Numbered from the stretch's first letter, positions 13,035 to 25,024 are shown. The stretch: 64,000 nucleotides of DNA from Castor canadensis (GCF_047511655.1 NC_133390.1:168040083-168104082), one strand, 5' to 3'. Numbers and translations are program-made. The notes: generated by a model not told the origin, from the sequence alone.

Positions 13035-14400
13035 TTTTTTTTTGTTTATTCATATGTGCATACAATGCTTGGGTCATTTTTCCCCCCTGCCCCCACCCCC
13101 TCCCTTACCACCCACTCCGCCCCCTCCTTTTCCCCCCCACCCCCTCCATACCCGGCAGAAACTATTTTGCTCTTATCTCCAATTTTGTTGAAGAGAGAGT
13201 ATAAGCAATAATAGGAAGGAACAAGGGTTTTTGCTGGTTGAGATAGGGATAGCTATACAGGGGGTTGACTCGCATTGATTTCCTATATGGGTGTGTTACC
13301 TTCTAGGTTAATTCTTTTTGATCTAACCTTTTCCCTAGTTCCTGGTCCCCTTCTCCTGTTGGCCTCAGTTGCTTTTAAGGTATCTGCTTTAGTTTCTCTG
13401 CATTGAGGGCAACAAATGCTAGCTAATTTTTTAGGTGTCTTATCTATCCTCATATCTCGCTTGTGTGCTCTCGCTTTTATCTTGTGATCAAAGTTCAATC
13501 TCCTTGTGTTTGCCCTTTACCTAATGTCCGCATATGAGGGAGAACATATGATTTTTGGTCTTTTGGGCCAGGCTAACCTCACTCAGAATGATATTCCCCA
13601 ATTCCATCCATTTACCAGCGAATGATAACATTTCATTCTTCTTCGTGGCTGCATAAAATTCCATTGTGTATAGATACCACATTTTCTTGATCCATTCATC
13701 AGTAGTGGGGCATCTTGGCTGTTTCCATAACTTGGCTATTGTGAATAGTGCTGCAATAAACATGGGTGTGCAGGTGCCTCTGGAGTAATCTGTGTCACAG
13801 TCTTTTGGGTATATCCCCAAGAGAGGTATCGCTGGATCATATGGTAGATCTATGTTTAGATTTTGAAGAAGCCTCCAAATTTTTTTCCAGAGTGGTTGTA
13901 CTAGTTTACATTCCCACCAACAGTATAAGAGGGTTCCTTTTTCTCCGCATCCTCGACAACACCTGTTGTTGGTGGTGTTGCTAATGATGGCTATTCTAAC
14001 AGGGGTGAGGTGGAATCTTAGTGTGGTTTTAATTTGCATTTCCTTTATTGCTAGAGATGGTGAGCATTTTTTCATGTGTTTTTTGGCCATTTGAATTTCT
14101 TCTTTTGAGAAAGTTCTGTTTAGTTCACTTGCCCGTTTCTTTATCGGTTCATTAGTTTTGGGAGAATTTAGTTTTTTAAGTTCCCTATATATTCTGGTTA
14201 TCAGTCCTTTGTCTGATGTGTAGCTGGCAAATATTTTCTCCCACTCTGTGGGTGTTCTCTTCAGTTTAGAGACCATTTCTTTTGTTGAGCAGAAGCTTTT
14301 TAGTTTTATAAAGTCCCATTTATCTATGCTATCTCTTAGTTGCTGTGCTGCTGGGGTTCCATTGAGAAAGTTCTTACCTATACCTACTAATTTCAGAGTA
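13035..14400 (-). mobile_element. Young 5'-truncated L1, antisense inside an older L1
   Basis: On the minus strand it carries the C-terminal ORF2 region (an open frame of 320 codons at 13521-14483, of which about the last 290 are L1) and a 3' untranslated region with a C-rich tract (on plus) at about 13081-13155, ending in a T run at 13035-13043. The direct repeat gaaatcrtaagc is at about 13022-13034 and 14401-14412. Nearly the same protein as the copy at the window start. Confidence 0.9.
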
Positions 14401-14830
14401 GAAATCATAAGCATTGTGCATTTCTGATAGGAAATGGTTTGGCCACTGTAAAAGCAGTTTGGAATCCTCAAAAAAATAAGCATATAAATTTAAACATAAG
14501 ATCCAGCAATTTGGGGTTGACAGAGTGGCTCAAATTGTAAGAGTGCCTGCCTAGCAAATGTGAACTCCAGTGCCCAGGAAAAAATAATAATAATTCCACT
14601 TCCACTGGATATTTACCTCTAAAATATTGAAAGTACTCAAAAAATACTTGTACACAATAAGCAAGGATGGCAACAGTTGGAAATATCTGTGCACAGGTGA
14701 AGAGATAAGCAAATTGTGAGATACACATATCGTGGGACATTACTCAGCCATAAAATGGAATCCAGTACTGATTCGTGATACACAGCAAATGAATGTCAAA
14801 GACTACAGAAATAGCATTTCTCACTTATTT
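14401..14830 (+). mobile_element. Old L1, right portion, continuing past the young insertion
   Basis: Contains the ORF2-end landmark ACTCAGCCATAAAATGGAATC and TTGTACACAATAAGCAAGGATG. An ID-like SINE interrupts it at about 14511-14590. Confidence 0.75.
14511..14590 (+). mobile_element. Diverged ID-like SINE
   Basis: GAGTGGCTCAAATTGTAAGA and GTGCCTGCCTAGCAAATG, then an A-rich tail. Confidence 0.7.
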
Positions 14831-14869
14831 CACCAAAAGTTCAAAAGTATGATAAAACATTCTGTTAGT

Positions 14870-15240
14870 GAGACTAAAAAACACCCTTGGTCATGTGGCT
14901 GGTGGCAGTAAAACACAATGGTACAACCTTCATAGAGTCAAATTTGTCAATATCTAATATATGCCTTTACCCTTTTAACCAACAATCACACTTTTAATTT
15001 TTTGCCCTGATGTTATGCCTCCAAAAATACAGAAAACATGCACATGAGTGTCCACTGTCTCATTATCACTAATAGCAAAACTAGAAGCTACATAAGCACC
15101 CATATAACAGAGACTGCTATATGACTAAGATATGTGTACTTGTGGTACATTTGCAACTGGAAGAAAGGGGAAATTGCCAGGAACTTCTCTAGACTCATTT
15201 CCAGGATATATTGTTAAATCAAAACAATGAAGTTAAAGTA
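14870..15240 (+). mobile_element. Ancient L1 or HAL1 3' fragment
   Basis: CACTGTCTCATTATCACTAATAGC and the following AAAACTAGAAGC segment match the pattern of old L1 ends. Confidence 0.5.
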
Positions 15241-15272
15241 AGTATATTTGTGCAACAACAACAAAGAAAGGA

Positions 15273-15385
15273 AGCTGGATATGGCAGTACCTAGCTGTAA
15301 TCCCAGCACTCAGGAGGCAGAGGTAGGAGGCATCACAAGTACAAGGTCAGCCTGAGCTACATAGCAAGATCCTGTCTCAAAAAAT
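15273..15385 (+). mobile_element. B1-like SINE
   Basis: TAATCCCAGCACTCAGGAGG, the AGCCTGAGCTACATAGCAAG segment and CCTGTCTCAAAA. Confidence 0.85.
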
Positions 15386-15824
15386 GGAGGCAAGGGGAGT
15401 TATGAATTCAATTAGCTAATTATTTTATCTTACACAAAATTTTCAAGAGAATTGATAAAGAAGAGCTGACCACATAGTCAGTGTAACTTTGCCACAAAAC
15501 TGAGCAAGGACAGTATGAGAAAGGAAAGTTGTAGACCCAGTTTATTTATGACATAGATGTAAAATACGAATGGCCTTATCTTAGAAAACCAAATGCCATT
15601 CACTACATTTACATTAGAGGAGAAAATAATTTTATCTTAACATAGTTAGAAAAAGAGCAATAGAGATAATTTAATATAACTTAACGGAAACATTTCTTGT
15701 TATATTAGGAATGAAAGAGAACTTTTGAAGCCTGATGGAGGGTGCTTATGAACTTATGAACCTAAAATACAGACCATACTAAAATAAGACACTTAAACTT
15801 TTCTTTTAAATACAATATCAGGGC

Positions 15825-15906
15825 CGATCGTGTGACTCAAGTGGTAGAGCACCTGAGCACAAGGCCCTGAGTTCAAATCCCAGTACCACCAAACAGAAAA
15901 AAAAAT
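15825..15906 (+). mobile_element. ID-like SINE
   Basis: CAAGTGGTAGAGCACCTGAG, GAGTTCAAATCCCAGTACCA, A-rich tail. Confidence 0.8.
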
Positions 15907-16267
15907 AGATATCAGACAAGAATACAGACTATCTCCACTTCTACCCAGCAGTGCACTGGGCAGTACCTAGAGCATTAAAAATGACATGAAGTTTGAAGAG
16001 GAAAAGTAGAACTTACTGTTTACAGATGAAAAGTTCTGAGAACACATCAAAATATTTATGATGAACAATGGGAGAATGGAGCAAGCTAACTAGTTATAGA
16101 CCAAGACACAAAAGCCATTTTTCTTCCTTTAGCAACAAAAATAACTAAAAAGTTGTGATGCTACTTAAAATTTCATTTTAAGCATGCAAGCCTCTGGGAA
16201 TAAATATAGCAAAGAGATACAGGGAAAATTATTTTAGAAATTTTTGAAGAGGAATAAATGAGGCCTG

Positions 16268-16344
16268 TATAGGAGTGGGAGTCTTGCTCAGAGGTAAAGC
16301 ACTTGCCTAGCAGGCCCAAGGACCTGAGTCTCATTCCCAGTAAC
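16268..16344 (+). mobile_element. ID-like SINE with microsatellite tail
   Basis: CTTGCTCAGAGGTAAAGCAC and CCTGCC-like body; the tail passes into a CA repeat. Confidence 0.65.
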
Positions 16345-16395
16345 ACTCACACACGTACACGCACACGCACACACACACACACACACACACACGTG
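16345..16395. repeat. (CA)n microsatellite
   Basis: Imperfect then pure CA run ending CGTGTGTG, starting at the tail of the SINE, about 240 bases upstream of WFDC13. Confidence 0.9.
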
Positions 16396-16636
16396 TGTGC
16401 GATATAGTTAAGGTCAAGATTAGGGCGATGAGTGGATTTGGTAACATTACCTGGCCCTGTACTCGGCATAGCTGGGAGGTGCTTGGGTTTCTGCCAGGCC
16501 TTCTGTGATTGGAAGGAACACAGAGAAGACAATCACAGCAGGCGTCCATTGAGGCCTCTTCCTTTCTTCTCACAGCAGTACCTGGTCAAGCCCAGCCATT
16601 TTTGGCCAGGACTTAGCCAACCATCCTGCTGGTGCC

Positions 16637-16724
16637 ATGACACATCTGCTGCCTCTCCATTTCCTGCTGGTGCTCAACCTAGCACCACAGCTGGTATCGG
16701 GGAGTCCCAAGCAGTACTTTCTGA
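16637..16724 (+). CDS. WFDC13: WFDC13 exon 1 (signal peptide)
   Basis: 29 codons plus one base, starting in the context GTGCCATGA. It encodes a hydrophobic leader followed by SGSPKQ, which matches the start of the mature human protein as I recall it. The donor is GTAGGT at 16725. The A left over joins AG of exon 2 to make the conserved lysine. Confidence 0.88.
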
Positions 16725-19700
16725 GTAGGTGCTGGGTCTGAGCCCAGGGGAGGGAACTAGCCTCTGTAGAGAGAAGATCAGAGGGCAGACCATCCAGAAT
16801 ACTTCATGGGAAAATACAGTCATGTTCAAGAGCCCAATCTCTGTAGTCAGCAGAATCTAGATCTGAATCTCTGCTCTATTTACTTACTGCATGACCCTGG
16901 GCAAAGTGTTTTGGCCTCAGATTTTATCCTTAAAATAGATATAATGCTACTGAGGTAGTTGGGAGGAGAAACTAAAATGGTTGCTAGACCATGGTAAATA
17001 CCCAATAAGTATTGTTACTGTAATATTATCGGCCTCATCTCCCCAATTAATCTTGCTATCCCTGATTCCTTCAGGGATGCTTGACCTCACTTTTCAAGCA
17101 ATAAAACAGACAGGGAAATGAAGTTGGTAGAACTCCAGCTGGAATCTACATAACCTTGGCATTAGAGGATGTTTGGGGAGAAAGGAAAAAGAAGTCTTGC
17201 ATTTTATTTTGCGTTTCAAAAATCCAAAATACTGCACAATTACCAGTAATTAGCATCTGTGGGATAGCATAGAGTCTTTCTCAATGACCTCCACTGCCTA
17301 GCTCAGCCTAATAAGAGTAGTAGAGCTGAATTTGACCAATACCAAATGAGAAGAGAACTATTATTCATTATGCATGCACTTTTTTGTGGGAGAGCATCTT
17401 CAGAATATTTGGGGCTCAGAGAAGAGATATGTCTGAAACTCATGTTTCTGGGGAGTCTGGGTCCTGCTTCAGAGAGGATATGTGTAGGACTGAGAGGGAC
17501 CAAACAAGTTGCCAGGGAATGGGAGTATTTAGGGTAGAGTTAATTCAAGGACTAGAATTTGAGCAGAGAAACAAATATGCTTTCTGAAAGACTGGCAAGT
17601 GATGTGAGTGAAATCAAGACCAGACAGTAAGGCAGGAAGTGAAAACAACCAAAGCAACTTCTCTGAGACCCTTGGCTCAGGGACTCCCTTCCCACACTGC
17701 TCTGGTCAACTCCAGGTTCTTCAAACTGGAGGCTGGTTCCAATTTCTTGCGCTGCCCCCATGATATCAGATGGCTCAGAAGCCCAGAGTGTCTATTACTG
17801 ATCTCGGCCAAATTGTCAATAGCTTGGACCTCAGCCTCCTTCAGCTCATCTCTGGAGCCATTGACTATCACCATTTTAGCCTTCACTTCTTTCTTCATTC
17901 ATTCCTTTCAAATCATCATGATTTCCTATAGACTTCCCTTCTAATTGTACATATTTGCAGAGTGCTAAACCAACAGATAGGCAGTTGATGTCCCATCTAT
18001 GATGTTGGTCCCAAAGAAAGGGCAAGTCACAAGGTTAAAAAAAAATGAGGACCTGGTGAGGCTTGGGGAAAAGAGTTAATGGGGCTCATTCTTACAGTCT
18101 TAGACTTTAGGAGCAGAGGAGATTGTGGGTTGCAGCCTTAAGGCAGGATCTCCTGGTAGAAGTTGGTCTTAGCTTTTGAAATGAATTACTTGACAGTGTC
18201 AACCTGAAAATGTTTATGCTTCCTTAACCATAAAAAGTGGAGGTGGGGTATGCTAGGCTCTGGGCTCCTGACCAGAGGATAAATGAGACACTGAATCTTT
18301 GTACCCCATTCTAAAATTCCACCCCCTTCTCACCATGAAAGAAACTAATCTCAGAACTCGCCTGTGAACAGAATTCTAGCTATGTGATCCAGCACCAAAT
18401 TTACCTGCCACTTATTCTTCCTATACACGAATAGCCTGTCTTACATTGACCCTAAGTTAAATTGTTTTTAATGAAAGGCTGTAAGACTTTCTCAAGACTG
18501 CAAAATAAGTCAGTACAGAGTGGGTACATAATACCTTTTCATGTTTACCCTTGAAATGGACACAAATGGAGTCTACAGGGATTTGACATCTGACCTGCAA
18601 AGACGGTGAATAACCAGTGGGTTCAAGGTTCTGCCAAACTCTGTCTTTGATAAAATATGCCAGCCCTTGTCCCCTGCTCAGAGCTCAGAGGAAGAAATCA
18701 GCTGAAGACAGAACCTGATTCTGCTCCCTAGGGACCACACAAGGAGATGAGGGTAGCAGTTTCCCTGGGCTTTCTGAGCTTTGAATGTTACTCCATCCTG
18801 GTGTTTAAACCCTTTTTTTTTTATATATTCTTTATTGCAGAGTATATCTTGGAACCTCCACCTTGCAGATTGAAACCTGAGAGCTGTTCCCAATTCTGTA
18901 CCCAGCAGGAAGAATGCCCACAAGGACTTCAGTGCTGTTCTGCCTACTGTGGGATAATCTGTTCATTAAACAAGTTCCCAGCAACCAGAAAGTAAGGGAC
19001 GTCTCATGCATACTCCTGACCCCAGAGCTACTGGTGGAAACCCAACAGCAGAATCTCTTACCAACCACTATGGTGACTCTTTTTCATTCCATCACTAGTG
19101 ATGCTGCTATTGTTGCTATTGTTGTCATGTTGTCAACAACTTCTTTCTCTTTACCAAGGATAATTTCCATAAAACTCCTGATTAGAGGAACCCTCCTCCA
19201 TTCCCAAACTACACTATCCTTCTCTCTCCATCACTACATTGTGACTCTGCCTTTCTGAACACACCCAAAAATACCTCTGCCCACAGACCTACCTCATCCC
19301 AGAGTCCACATTTATCCCCAAGCCTATCTGGACCACTGTATCTGGGGCTACAGGTGTCACTAATACCCCAAGCAAATTTGTTCTCTGTTTTTACTGGCCC
19401 TCCTTTAACTAAACATCATCTTTTGGCCCCCAGTGTTCTCGGGTTCTGGAGGTCCAGCTGGAGAGAGACATTGTGGTTAATGACCTAGACATTGGCACTA
19501 GCCCTGAGTCTGATTTTGTTGTGTAAATATGTCTTTCTATCGTCTCCAATAAGACAAGCCCTCTCTTTCTGCCTTCTTTTTACATGAATGAAATGAGGAC
19601 TTTGTTCCTGCCATGCAAGGCCTGGCTAAATTGTCAGAAGACCCATAGCAGGAAACTCCACCAATGGCTTCTTGAGAGAAGCCTGACCACCAGTTCTCTG

Positions 19701-20547
19701 TTGTATTCCCTGCCGTGAGCAGAATGCCCAGCATATGAAACAATGTACAGAGTAATTAAGTATGGGCCCAGAGCCAAATACCTGGGCTCAAATCCTGGAT
19801 TTACCACTTTTTTTGACAGCATTGAGGGTTTGAACTCAGGGCCTCGTGCTTGCTAACAGGCACTGTATCACTTGAGTCATGCCCTCAGAGCTTTTGTGAC
19901 TGAGTTATCTTCCAGGTAGGGTCTTGCTTTCTGGCCTGTGGTTAGCCTTGAACTACTTCTTACCTATGCCTCCTGTGTATCTGGGATTACAGATGTTCAC
20001 TACCATACCATATCACTAACTTTTTGCCTCAGGGTGGCCTCAAACCAACTCCTGATCTCTACCTCCTAAGAGGCTAGGATTACAGACATGAGCCATCACA
20101 CCCAGTCCTCTGACTGTATCCCTTGGAGCTGAAAGACCTCAGACAAATTAATTAACCTCTCTCTGGGCATCAACTTCCTTGTCATTAAAATGAGAATAAC
20201 AGTGAATTGAAATAAAGAGTTCACGTAAGCTTTAAACATTGCTTGCCACATAATAGTTGCTCAGTAAATTTTAGTGATCATACAACCACTCTGCTCTCAA
20301 AAAAGACTGGCCTTTGCAATTAAACTCCACCTTTTTCAAGGTTCTGCTCTGGAATACAAAACAAACAAGGTGACTCTTCAATTCTTTGAGGCTCTGACTT
20401 CCATTTTGTTTCATGGTCTATTTTCAATGGTGGAAGTAATATAAAGTAAAAATTTTATCTCAAGAATGATCTTGCATCAGATAACATTTGAGAATGTTTT
20501 TCTTCTACAGAAACAAGCAGACAGGCTTCAGGAAACATCACGCCTGA
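16637..20547 (+). CDS. WFDC13: WFDC13 (WAP four-disulfide core protein), three coding exons
   Basis: Secreted WAP-domain protein of 91 residues. The reading frame joins 16637-16724, 18841-18991 and 20511-20547. Residues 1-22 form a signal peptide. The segment LKYILEPPPC, split across the first intron, is the same as I recall in human WFDC13, and the end of the core (QCCSAYCGIIC) is very similar. WAP cysteines are at residues 38, 45, 49, 55, 61, 62, 66 and 70. Intron 1 is phase 1 (GTAGGT donor, TTGCAG acceptor) and intron 2 is phase 2 (GTAAGG donor, CTACAG acceptor). The tail is short and basic, as in human (93 residues from memory). The plus orientation between WFDC10 and SPINT4 fits the conserved gene order. 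Function is inferred from the family; a WAP fold alone does not prove protease inhibition. Confidence 0.9.
16825..17015 (+). mobile_element. MIR element in WFDC13 intron 1
   Basis: Order of landmarks fits MIR: CTGCATGACCCTGGGCAAAG, TTTTGGCCTCAG, and TACCCAATAAGTATT at the end. Confidence 0.7.
17020..18838. other. WFDC13 intron 1 remainder, unassigned
   Basis: No clear repeat. A minus-strand open frame at 17677-17898 is not recognised. Confidence 0.4.
18841..18991 (+). CDS. WFDC13: WFDC13 exon 2 (WAP domain)
   Basis: Follows a T-rich tract and TTTATTGCAG. It encodes the complete eight-cysteine WAP core and ends two bases into a codon before a GTAAGG donor at 18992. Confidence 0.92.
19765..20275 (+). 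mobile_element. MIR split by a SINE, in WFDC13 intron 2
   Basis: Left part contains CTCAAATCCTGGATTTACCAC. The right part has CTTCCTTGTCATTAAAATGA and CATAATAGTTGCTCAGTAAAT. The two parts flank a reverse SINE. Confidence 0.75.
19808..20106 (-). mobile_element. Reverse composite SINE inserted in MIR
   Basis: TTGAACTCAGGGCCTCGTGC, then a B1-like part in reverse with GATTACAGACATGAGCCATC. Longer than usual, so possibly two overlapping insertions. Confidence 0.75.
20511..20547 (+). CDS. WFDC13: WFDC13 exon 3 (C-terminal tail)
   Basis: Starts after TTCTTCTACAG and completes a lysine codon, then encodes a short basic tail (NKQTGFRKHHA) and TGA. A strong GTAAGT donor at 20577 suggests that the transcript may continue into a non-coding exon; an AATAAA at 21641-21646 is one possible end. 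Confidence 0.75.
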
Positions 20548-21945
20548 CAACCGAGATATGTTCCCTGGAGCATTTTGTAAGTATAAGGTTCTCCTGATGT
20601 ACCTACTGTGAGATCGCCCATGGACGCTCCTTTTCCTCTTCCAGACTCTCCAGAAACACCAATATTCTTGCAAAGCCAAAGTATCCTTTTGGATCAACAG
20701 ATTGCCTCATCTTCCATTAGTCCCCTTCAGGTTCTGTCTTTGCATCCTGGGGAGGGATCCAGGGTGAGTTTTGCAACACAGAACAAGAAAAGAGACAGAG
20801 TCATGGCCCACAGGAGGCACAGAGCACCCAGATCTGGGGCTTTGCCAGGGAACAGCCTCTTCCAGTCTCCAGGTTGACAGTGCCCTGGGCAGAGGGTCAA
20901 ACTGAGCCCTTCACACTCTGTGTGGCTTCGGATCGCTCACGTTATCTCTCTGAAATAGTCATCTCCCTCATGTGAAAGATAAAGAGAACACCCGTGCCTC
21001 AGAGCACTGTCAGGATTACACCAGGACCCATAGACGGAAGAACTTGGTCACTGCAAAGACTGCAAAGGTTAGAGGCCACCAGCAATTCCCACAATGACTC
21101 TGTGCTGTCTGATTCCAGATGTTTCCTCTTTAAAAAACAAAAAAAAAGGAGAGGGGGGTCAATTTTATTACTTTAGTAAGGCTACAAGAATGGCAACAAA
21201 ATGGAGTCCCCTGTAATTCAACCACCAAAACAAAGACAGAGTTCATAATTGGGCAGCTTTTGCTTCAGAGTGTTTGGGAAAACTTAAGGGCTTAGAGTCT
21301 GCTAATGGTCTTTCTGATGTTACCCAAGTCTCTAAATTAGAATAGTGGTGTTTCAGTTTTGGAGTTCTTTCAATAACCTTGTACAAATAGCATGCTATAT
21401 GAGAGCAGGTGGAGACCAGCACAGAAGTATAGGTGTATGAACACCATTTTCACCTTGTTCAGGCTTACTGAGCACAGCACATTTACTTTCTGGGGCACCT
21501 GGAGCAATACTGACTGCTCATGGCAAATCCCAGTCGTCCATCAGTAGTACATCAGCCTCGTTAGAGAATCCAGGGCTCATGCAGCAGGAAGAATCTGAAG
21601 CCATAGTAAGAACCCAGATGTTAGATCCAGGAAAAGGTTAAATAAAGGGGAATGTTTGTCTGTTCGCTCCATGTGTCCTCCTGCATCCATGCTCTGCCTC
21701 CCTGGACTGACCCACAGCATTGGCTGGGAGGGTGAAGTGAGGTAGAAGATATAATACTGGGAGGGGATCTAAGAAAATGATGAATGTGTTCCCAGAAAAC
21801 AAAGAGTTGCATTCTCTTAATGCCTCCTGGGATGAAAGACTGGACAGCCCAGGAAGGCCTCATTACAGTCCTCACTAAACTCTAGGCTCTGAAGAGTGTG
21901 ATCAAGGGCTTCCGACTTTTTAATGTGACTAGCACGATAGGTCAC
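20548..21945. other. Downstream of WFDC13 coding region, unassigned
   Basis: May hold a non-coding last exon of WFDC13; AATAAA at 21641-21646. No protein-coding signal. Confidence 0.35.
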
Positions 21946-21959
21946 AACAAGCTTCATTT

Positions 21960-22080
21960 CACTTACTCCTCACAGCTACCACAACACACAGTTCACAGAC
22001 AAAGAACCTGAGGCGCACAGAGTAGAATGAATATGCTCGGCCTCAGTCAATTAATAGAACTAGAATCAAAACCCAAGGCT
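21960..22080 (-). mobile_element. Probable MIR fragment
   Basis: CAGACAAAGAACCTGAGGCGCACAGAG and the following CTCAGTCAATTAATAGAACTAGAA segment follow the MIR reverse-strand pattern. Confidence 0.5.
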
Positions 22081-22169
22081 TAGGATGCCTGAAGATCTTT
22101 CTTCTTCCTAGGGCTCTCCATATAGGCAGCTCAGCTCACTTCTGTTGTGTGGGATTTCATCATTCTCTG

Positions 22170-22630
22170 TTTCCACTGAATTTTTCCATTTATTCTCTTC
22201 CCCCTGCCCACAACTCAGTCCTCATAACTCCTCATTCCCTTTCATACTCAGAAACTGCCCCACTAAACTTGATCTCTCTCCAAAGCTCATGCACTCTCTC
22301 CCCTCCCTGCTCTAGCCCTCACTCTTCTCTATACCCTGTCTTTCCCCAACTTCCCTGATGAACTCCTACTCAAGCTTCAAGTTTTGTGTTACAGTTTCTC
22401 CACAAAAAAGTTGGTGACTCTTTTTGTCTTTTCGTAGCATCCTATCTTTCCCTTACCATAAACCTTACCACTCTCTATGGTAATTATTTAAGTTATTATT
22501 TTCTCTGTCTGAAGCATGAGTCCCATAAAAGTAGAAACTGTGTCTAACTTCTTTGCCATAAAGCCCTAACACTCAGCAGAATGCCTTACACATAGTAAGG
22601 ACACAATTCAGACTTTCAAATAGAGATGAA
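22170..22630 (+). mobile_element. LINE-2 3' end
   Basis: The order CATGAGTCCCATAAAAGTAG, AACTGTGTCTAACTTC, ACTCAGCAGAATGCCTTACA, CATAGTAAGGACACAATT is the classical L2 3' end. Confidence 0.7.
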
Positions 22631-23277
22631 AAGATTACACCTAGTATTTGATGAGCTGTTCTCACAAAGAAAATCTTCATATAACTAGTCCAGAGTTCCT
22701 CAGATATCAACCAGTTGCCTTCTTTGCTTTCACATGTTAACATCGGCCTCATCTTCTAAACTGCTTTTTCAAACTAATTCATATTTTCTCATGAAAACTT
22801 ATAATATACAGGAAAACAAACAAAAAGGAAGCTTGAGAGTAAGCACAGAACAAGGACAAATGCTTCTCTGAGACTCAGTGCAGCTCTGCCCTGCTGTTGT
22901 TGGGCATCTCCTAAGTCCTCAGAGCCCCAGTTTATAAAATTGAGAAGAAATAAGATGACACAACTTGCAAGGCTGCAAGGTTGCTAGCAGAGAACTTAAA
23001 AATGTTATTATTATTACTCATGTTTTGCCAATCCAATATTTATCCAAAAGTCTTGTTTTATAAAGGGATCACAGTGTGCATTCCACCATAAACTGATGGG
23101 TTGGTTGGTTTGTCAGTTGGTTTTTAATTTCTCTAGGTTCTGTATAAATTAACTCAAGTTGATAATGATAGGTGCAGTGTTCTCTGATCTTTGAAATGTC
23201 ATCTTAAGAGGGAAAAAGGCATAGCTATGGAAAGTACTGCATCCTTAAAGAACATTGTGATTAAACCTCACAATAAG

Positions 23278-23330
23278 AGAAATGACCCAAGCCTTGTATG
23301 CACATGTGAATAATAAAAGAAGAAAAAAAA
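23278..23330 (+). mobile_element. Extremely short young L1 insertion (about 53 bp) with target-site duplication
   Basis: Only the last bases of the L1 3' end (CCAAGCCTTGTATGCACAT and TGAATAATAAAAGA) plus an A tail. The direct repeat aaacctcacaataag is at 23263-23277 and 23328-23342, its 3' A residues merging with the tail. Confidence 0.85.
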
Positions 23331-23342
23331 CCTCACAATAAG

Positions 23343-24788
23343 GAATCAGCTAATTTAACATGATCTCTATTCCAGTGACTGTGAAAGACTGCCTCCTGCT
23401 GCAAATTCTATGTGAATGTTACCAACTTGAAATTTTGTGGTCACCTAGTCCCACAATTCTGCTTTTCTCTCAGTTGCACCCCCTCCAAAAGAGCCTTCCC
23501 AAGATAAATTTGTCACAAGTCAATTCTTACTCCTCTATTCTGTGATACCCTTCTAATCTGACCGACTTCCCTGGTGACCCCGGGCCAGAGCAGGAGGGAC
23601 TGTCCAGAAAAATCTACAGTATCCTTTGCCACCAGAAACTGACCAGTGTGGTTCAAGTTGACCTGAGTAAGGCAGGTCTCTCACACACAAGTTGGCCCAA
23701 TCAAAACACAGCCACCATTCTTTTAATAATTCAAGTTTAATCTGTCCAAGACTGTAAGCACTGGTCACTAGAGGCTACTTAAATGTAAATTTATCTTAAT
23801 TAAAATAAAATATTCAATGAGTTTCTCAACCTCACCAATCATTTCAAGTGTTTAATAACCATAAGTAGCAAGTAGCCACTCCAGAAAGTTCTAATGTGAA
23901 GTATTTCTTTAGCTGTACAGAGCTGATGTCTACTAAATGATGACTAATTACAGACCATGATAACAGAGAAGTTTACAGAGGGTTTAGTATCATAGGTTTC
24001 TTTTCCACATTTGGTATATCCATGCTTAATTTTAACTATTTGTGAAAGAAATAAAATTCCAATATTTTAATCACAGTTCAAAAGGGCATAGATGCGTGAG
24101 TCTTCTTGTGAGTCAAGAGACAAAAGGATTTCAGCAAGGATACTGCAGCTCTGGACTCCTTAAGTGTGTTACCAGCAACAGTCACAGAGGAATTAACTAA
24201 GAGTACATCAGTCCATTGGGGAATTCTGTAGTCTGGAAGAAAGAAATATCTGTTTGACTAAGGTATATTGGCATGGGAACACTTTGAGGAAGGAAAGATT
24301 GTCTTCCAAAGACTCATTAACCCAAGATTCCCAGTATCCCTTCTGTTTTACCACAGATCTTCTAAAGTACTAAGAAAGTTTCCCACCAATAGATACATGA
24401 TCAAGCAGTTTGGTGTATCCAGAGTTGAATGACTTCACCAGGCATTACAAAGATTATACCTGGATTATGGGTGTTGGGACTGGAGGACCCATAGGCATTA
24501 CAGAGGCCATTTCAGACTCCCAGTTGCACTAACAAACAGGAATAATGAAGATGGACTGCGCTGTTGACTGCAGTGATCTATCATCATTACAACAGAGAAA
24601 TAGGACTGTTGCTAAACAATGGGGACAGGAATTAGACTTAGAACATAGGAACTTTCTAGAGCACTATATCTTGTGTCATAGAAGATTACAGCAACCAATA
24701 CAGAGAGTCACCAAGAGTTCACACAGCTCATATGCCTCAGAACAGAGGATTTTAGAATAGTCTACCACATTTTTGGGGGGAAGGGATT
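23343..24788. other. Unassigned sequence
   Basis: A plus open frame at 24545-24760 has no recognised homology. Part of 24.0-24.8 kb could be an old element interior, but I cannot support it. Confidence 0.35.
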
Positions 24789-24789
24789 G

Positions 24790-24990
24790 TTTCTATCTTT
24801 CTAAAAATTCATTTATTTATTTTTATTATTGTGCTGGGGGTACATTGTGATATTTACAAAAGTTCAATTTATCATAGTTGAATTCACCCCCTCAATCATT
24901 CTCCTTTATCCTTCCTCTCCCCATTACTGGAGTAGTTTCAAAAGGTTTCATTTTTCCATTTTCATATGTGAGTACATAATATTAAAAAAA
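24790..24990 (-). mobile_element. Reverse L1-related 3' end, tentative
   Basis: TTATTATTGTGCTGGGGGTAC, CACCCCCTCAATCATTCTCC and TTCATTTTTCCATTTTCATATG recur in L1-associated repeats of rodents. Confidence 0.4.
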
Positions 24991-25024
24991 AAGCACTAAG
25001 TAGCTGATAGATTGTTATCAGAAA

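Noticed and set aside
13766-13984. Plus-strand open frame over the antisense L1
   Set aside because: Shadow of L1 ORF2 on the opposite strand.
15825-15906. Possible tRNA gene (A-box and B-box-like text)
   Set aside because: The many similar copies have A tails and no cloverleaf; they are ID-like SINEs.
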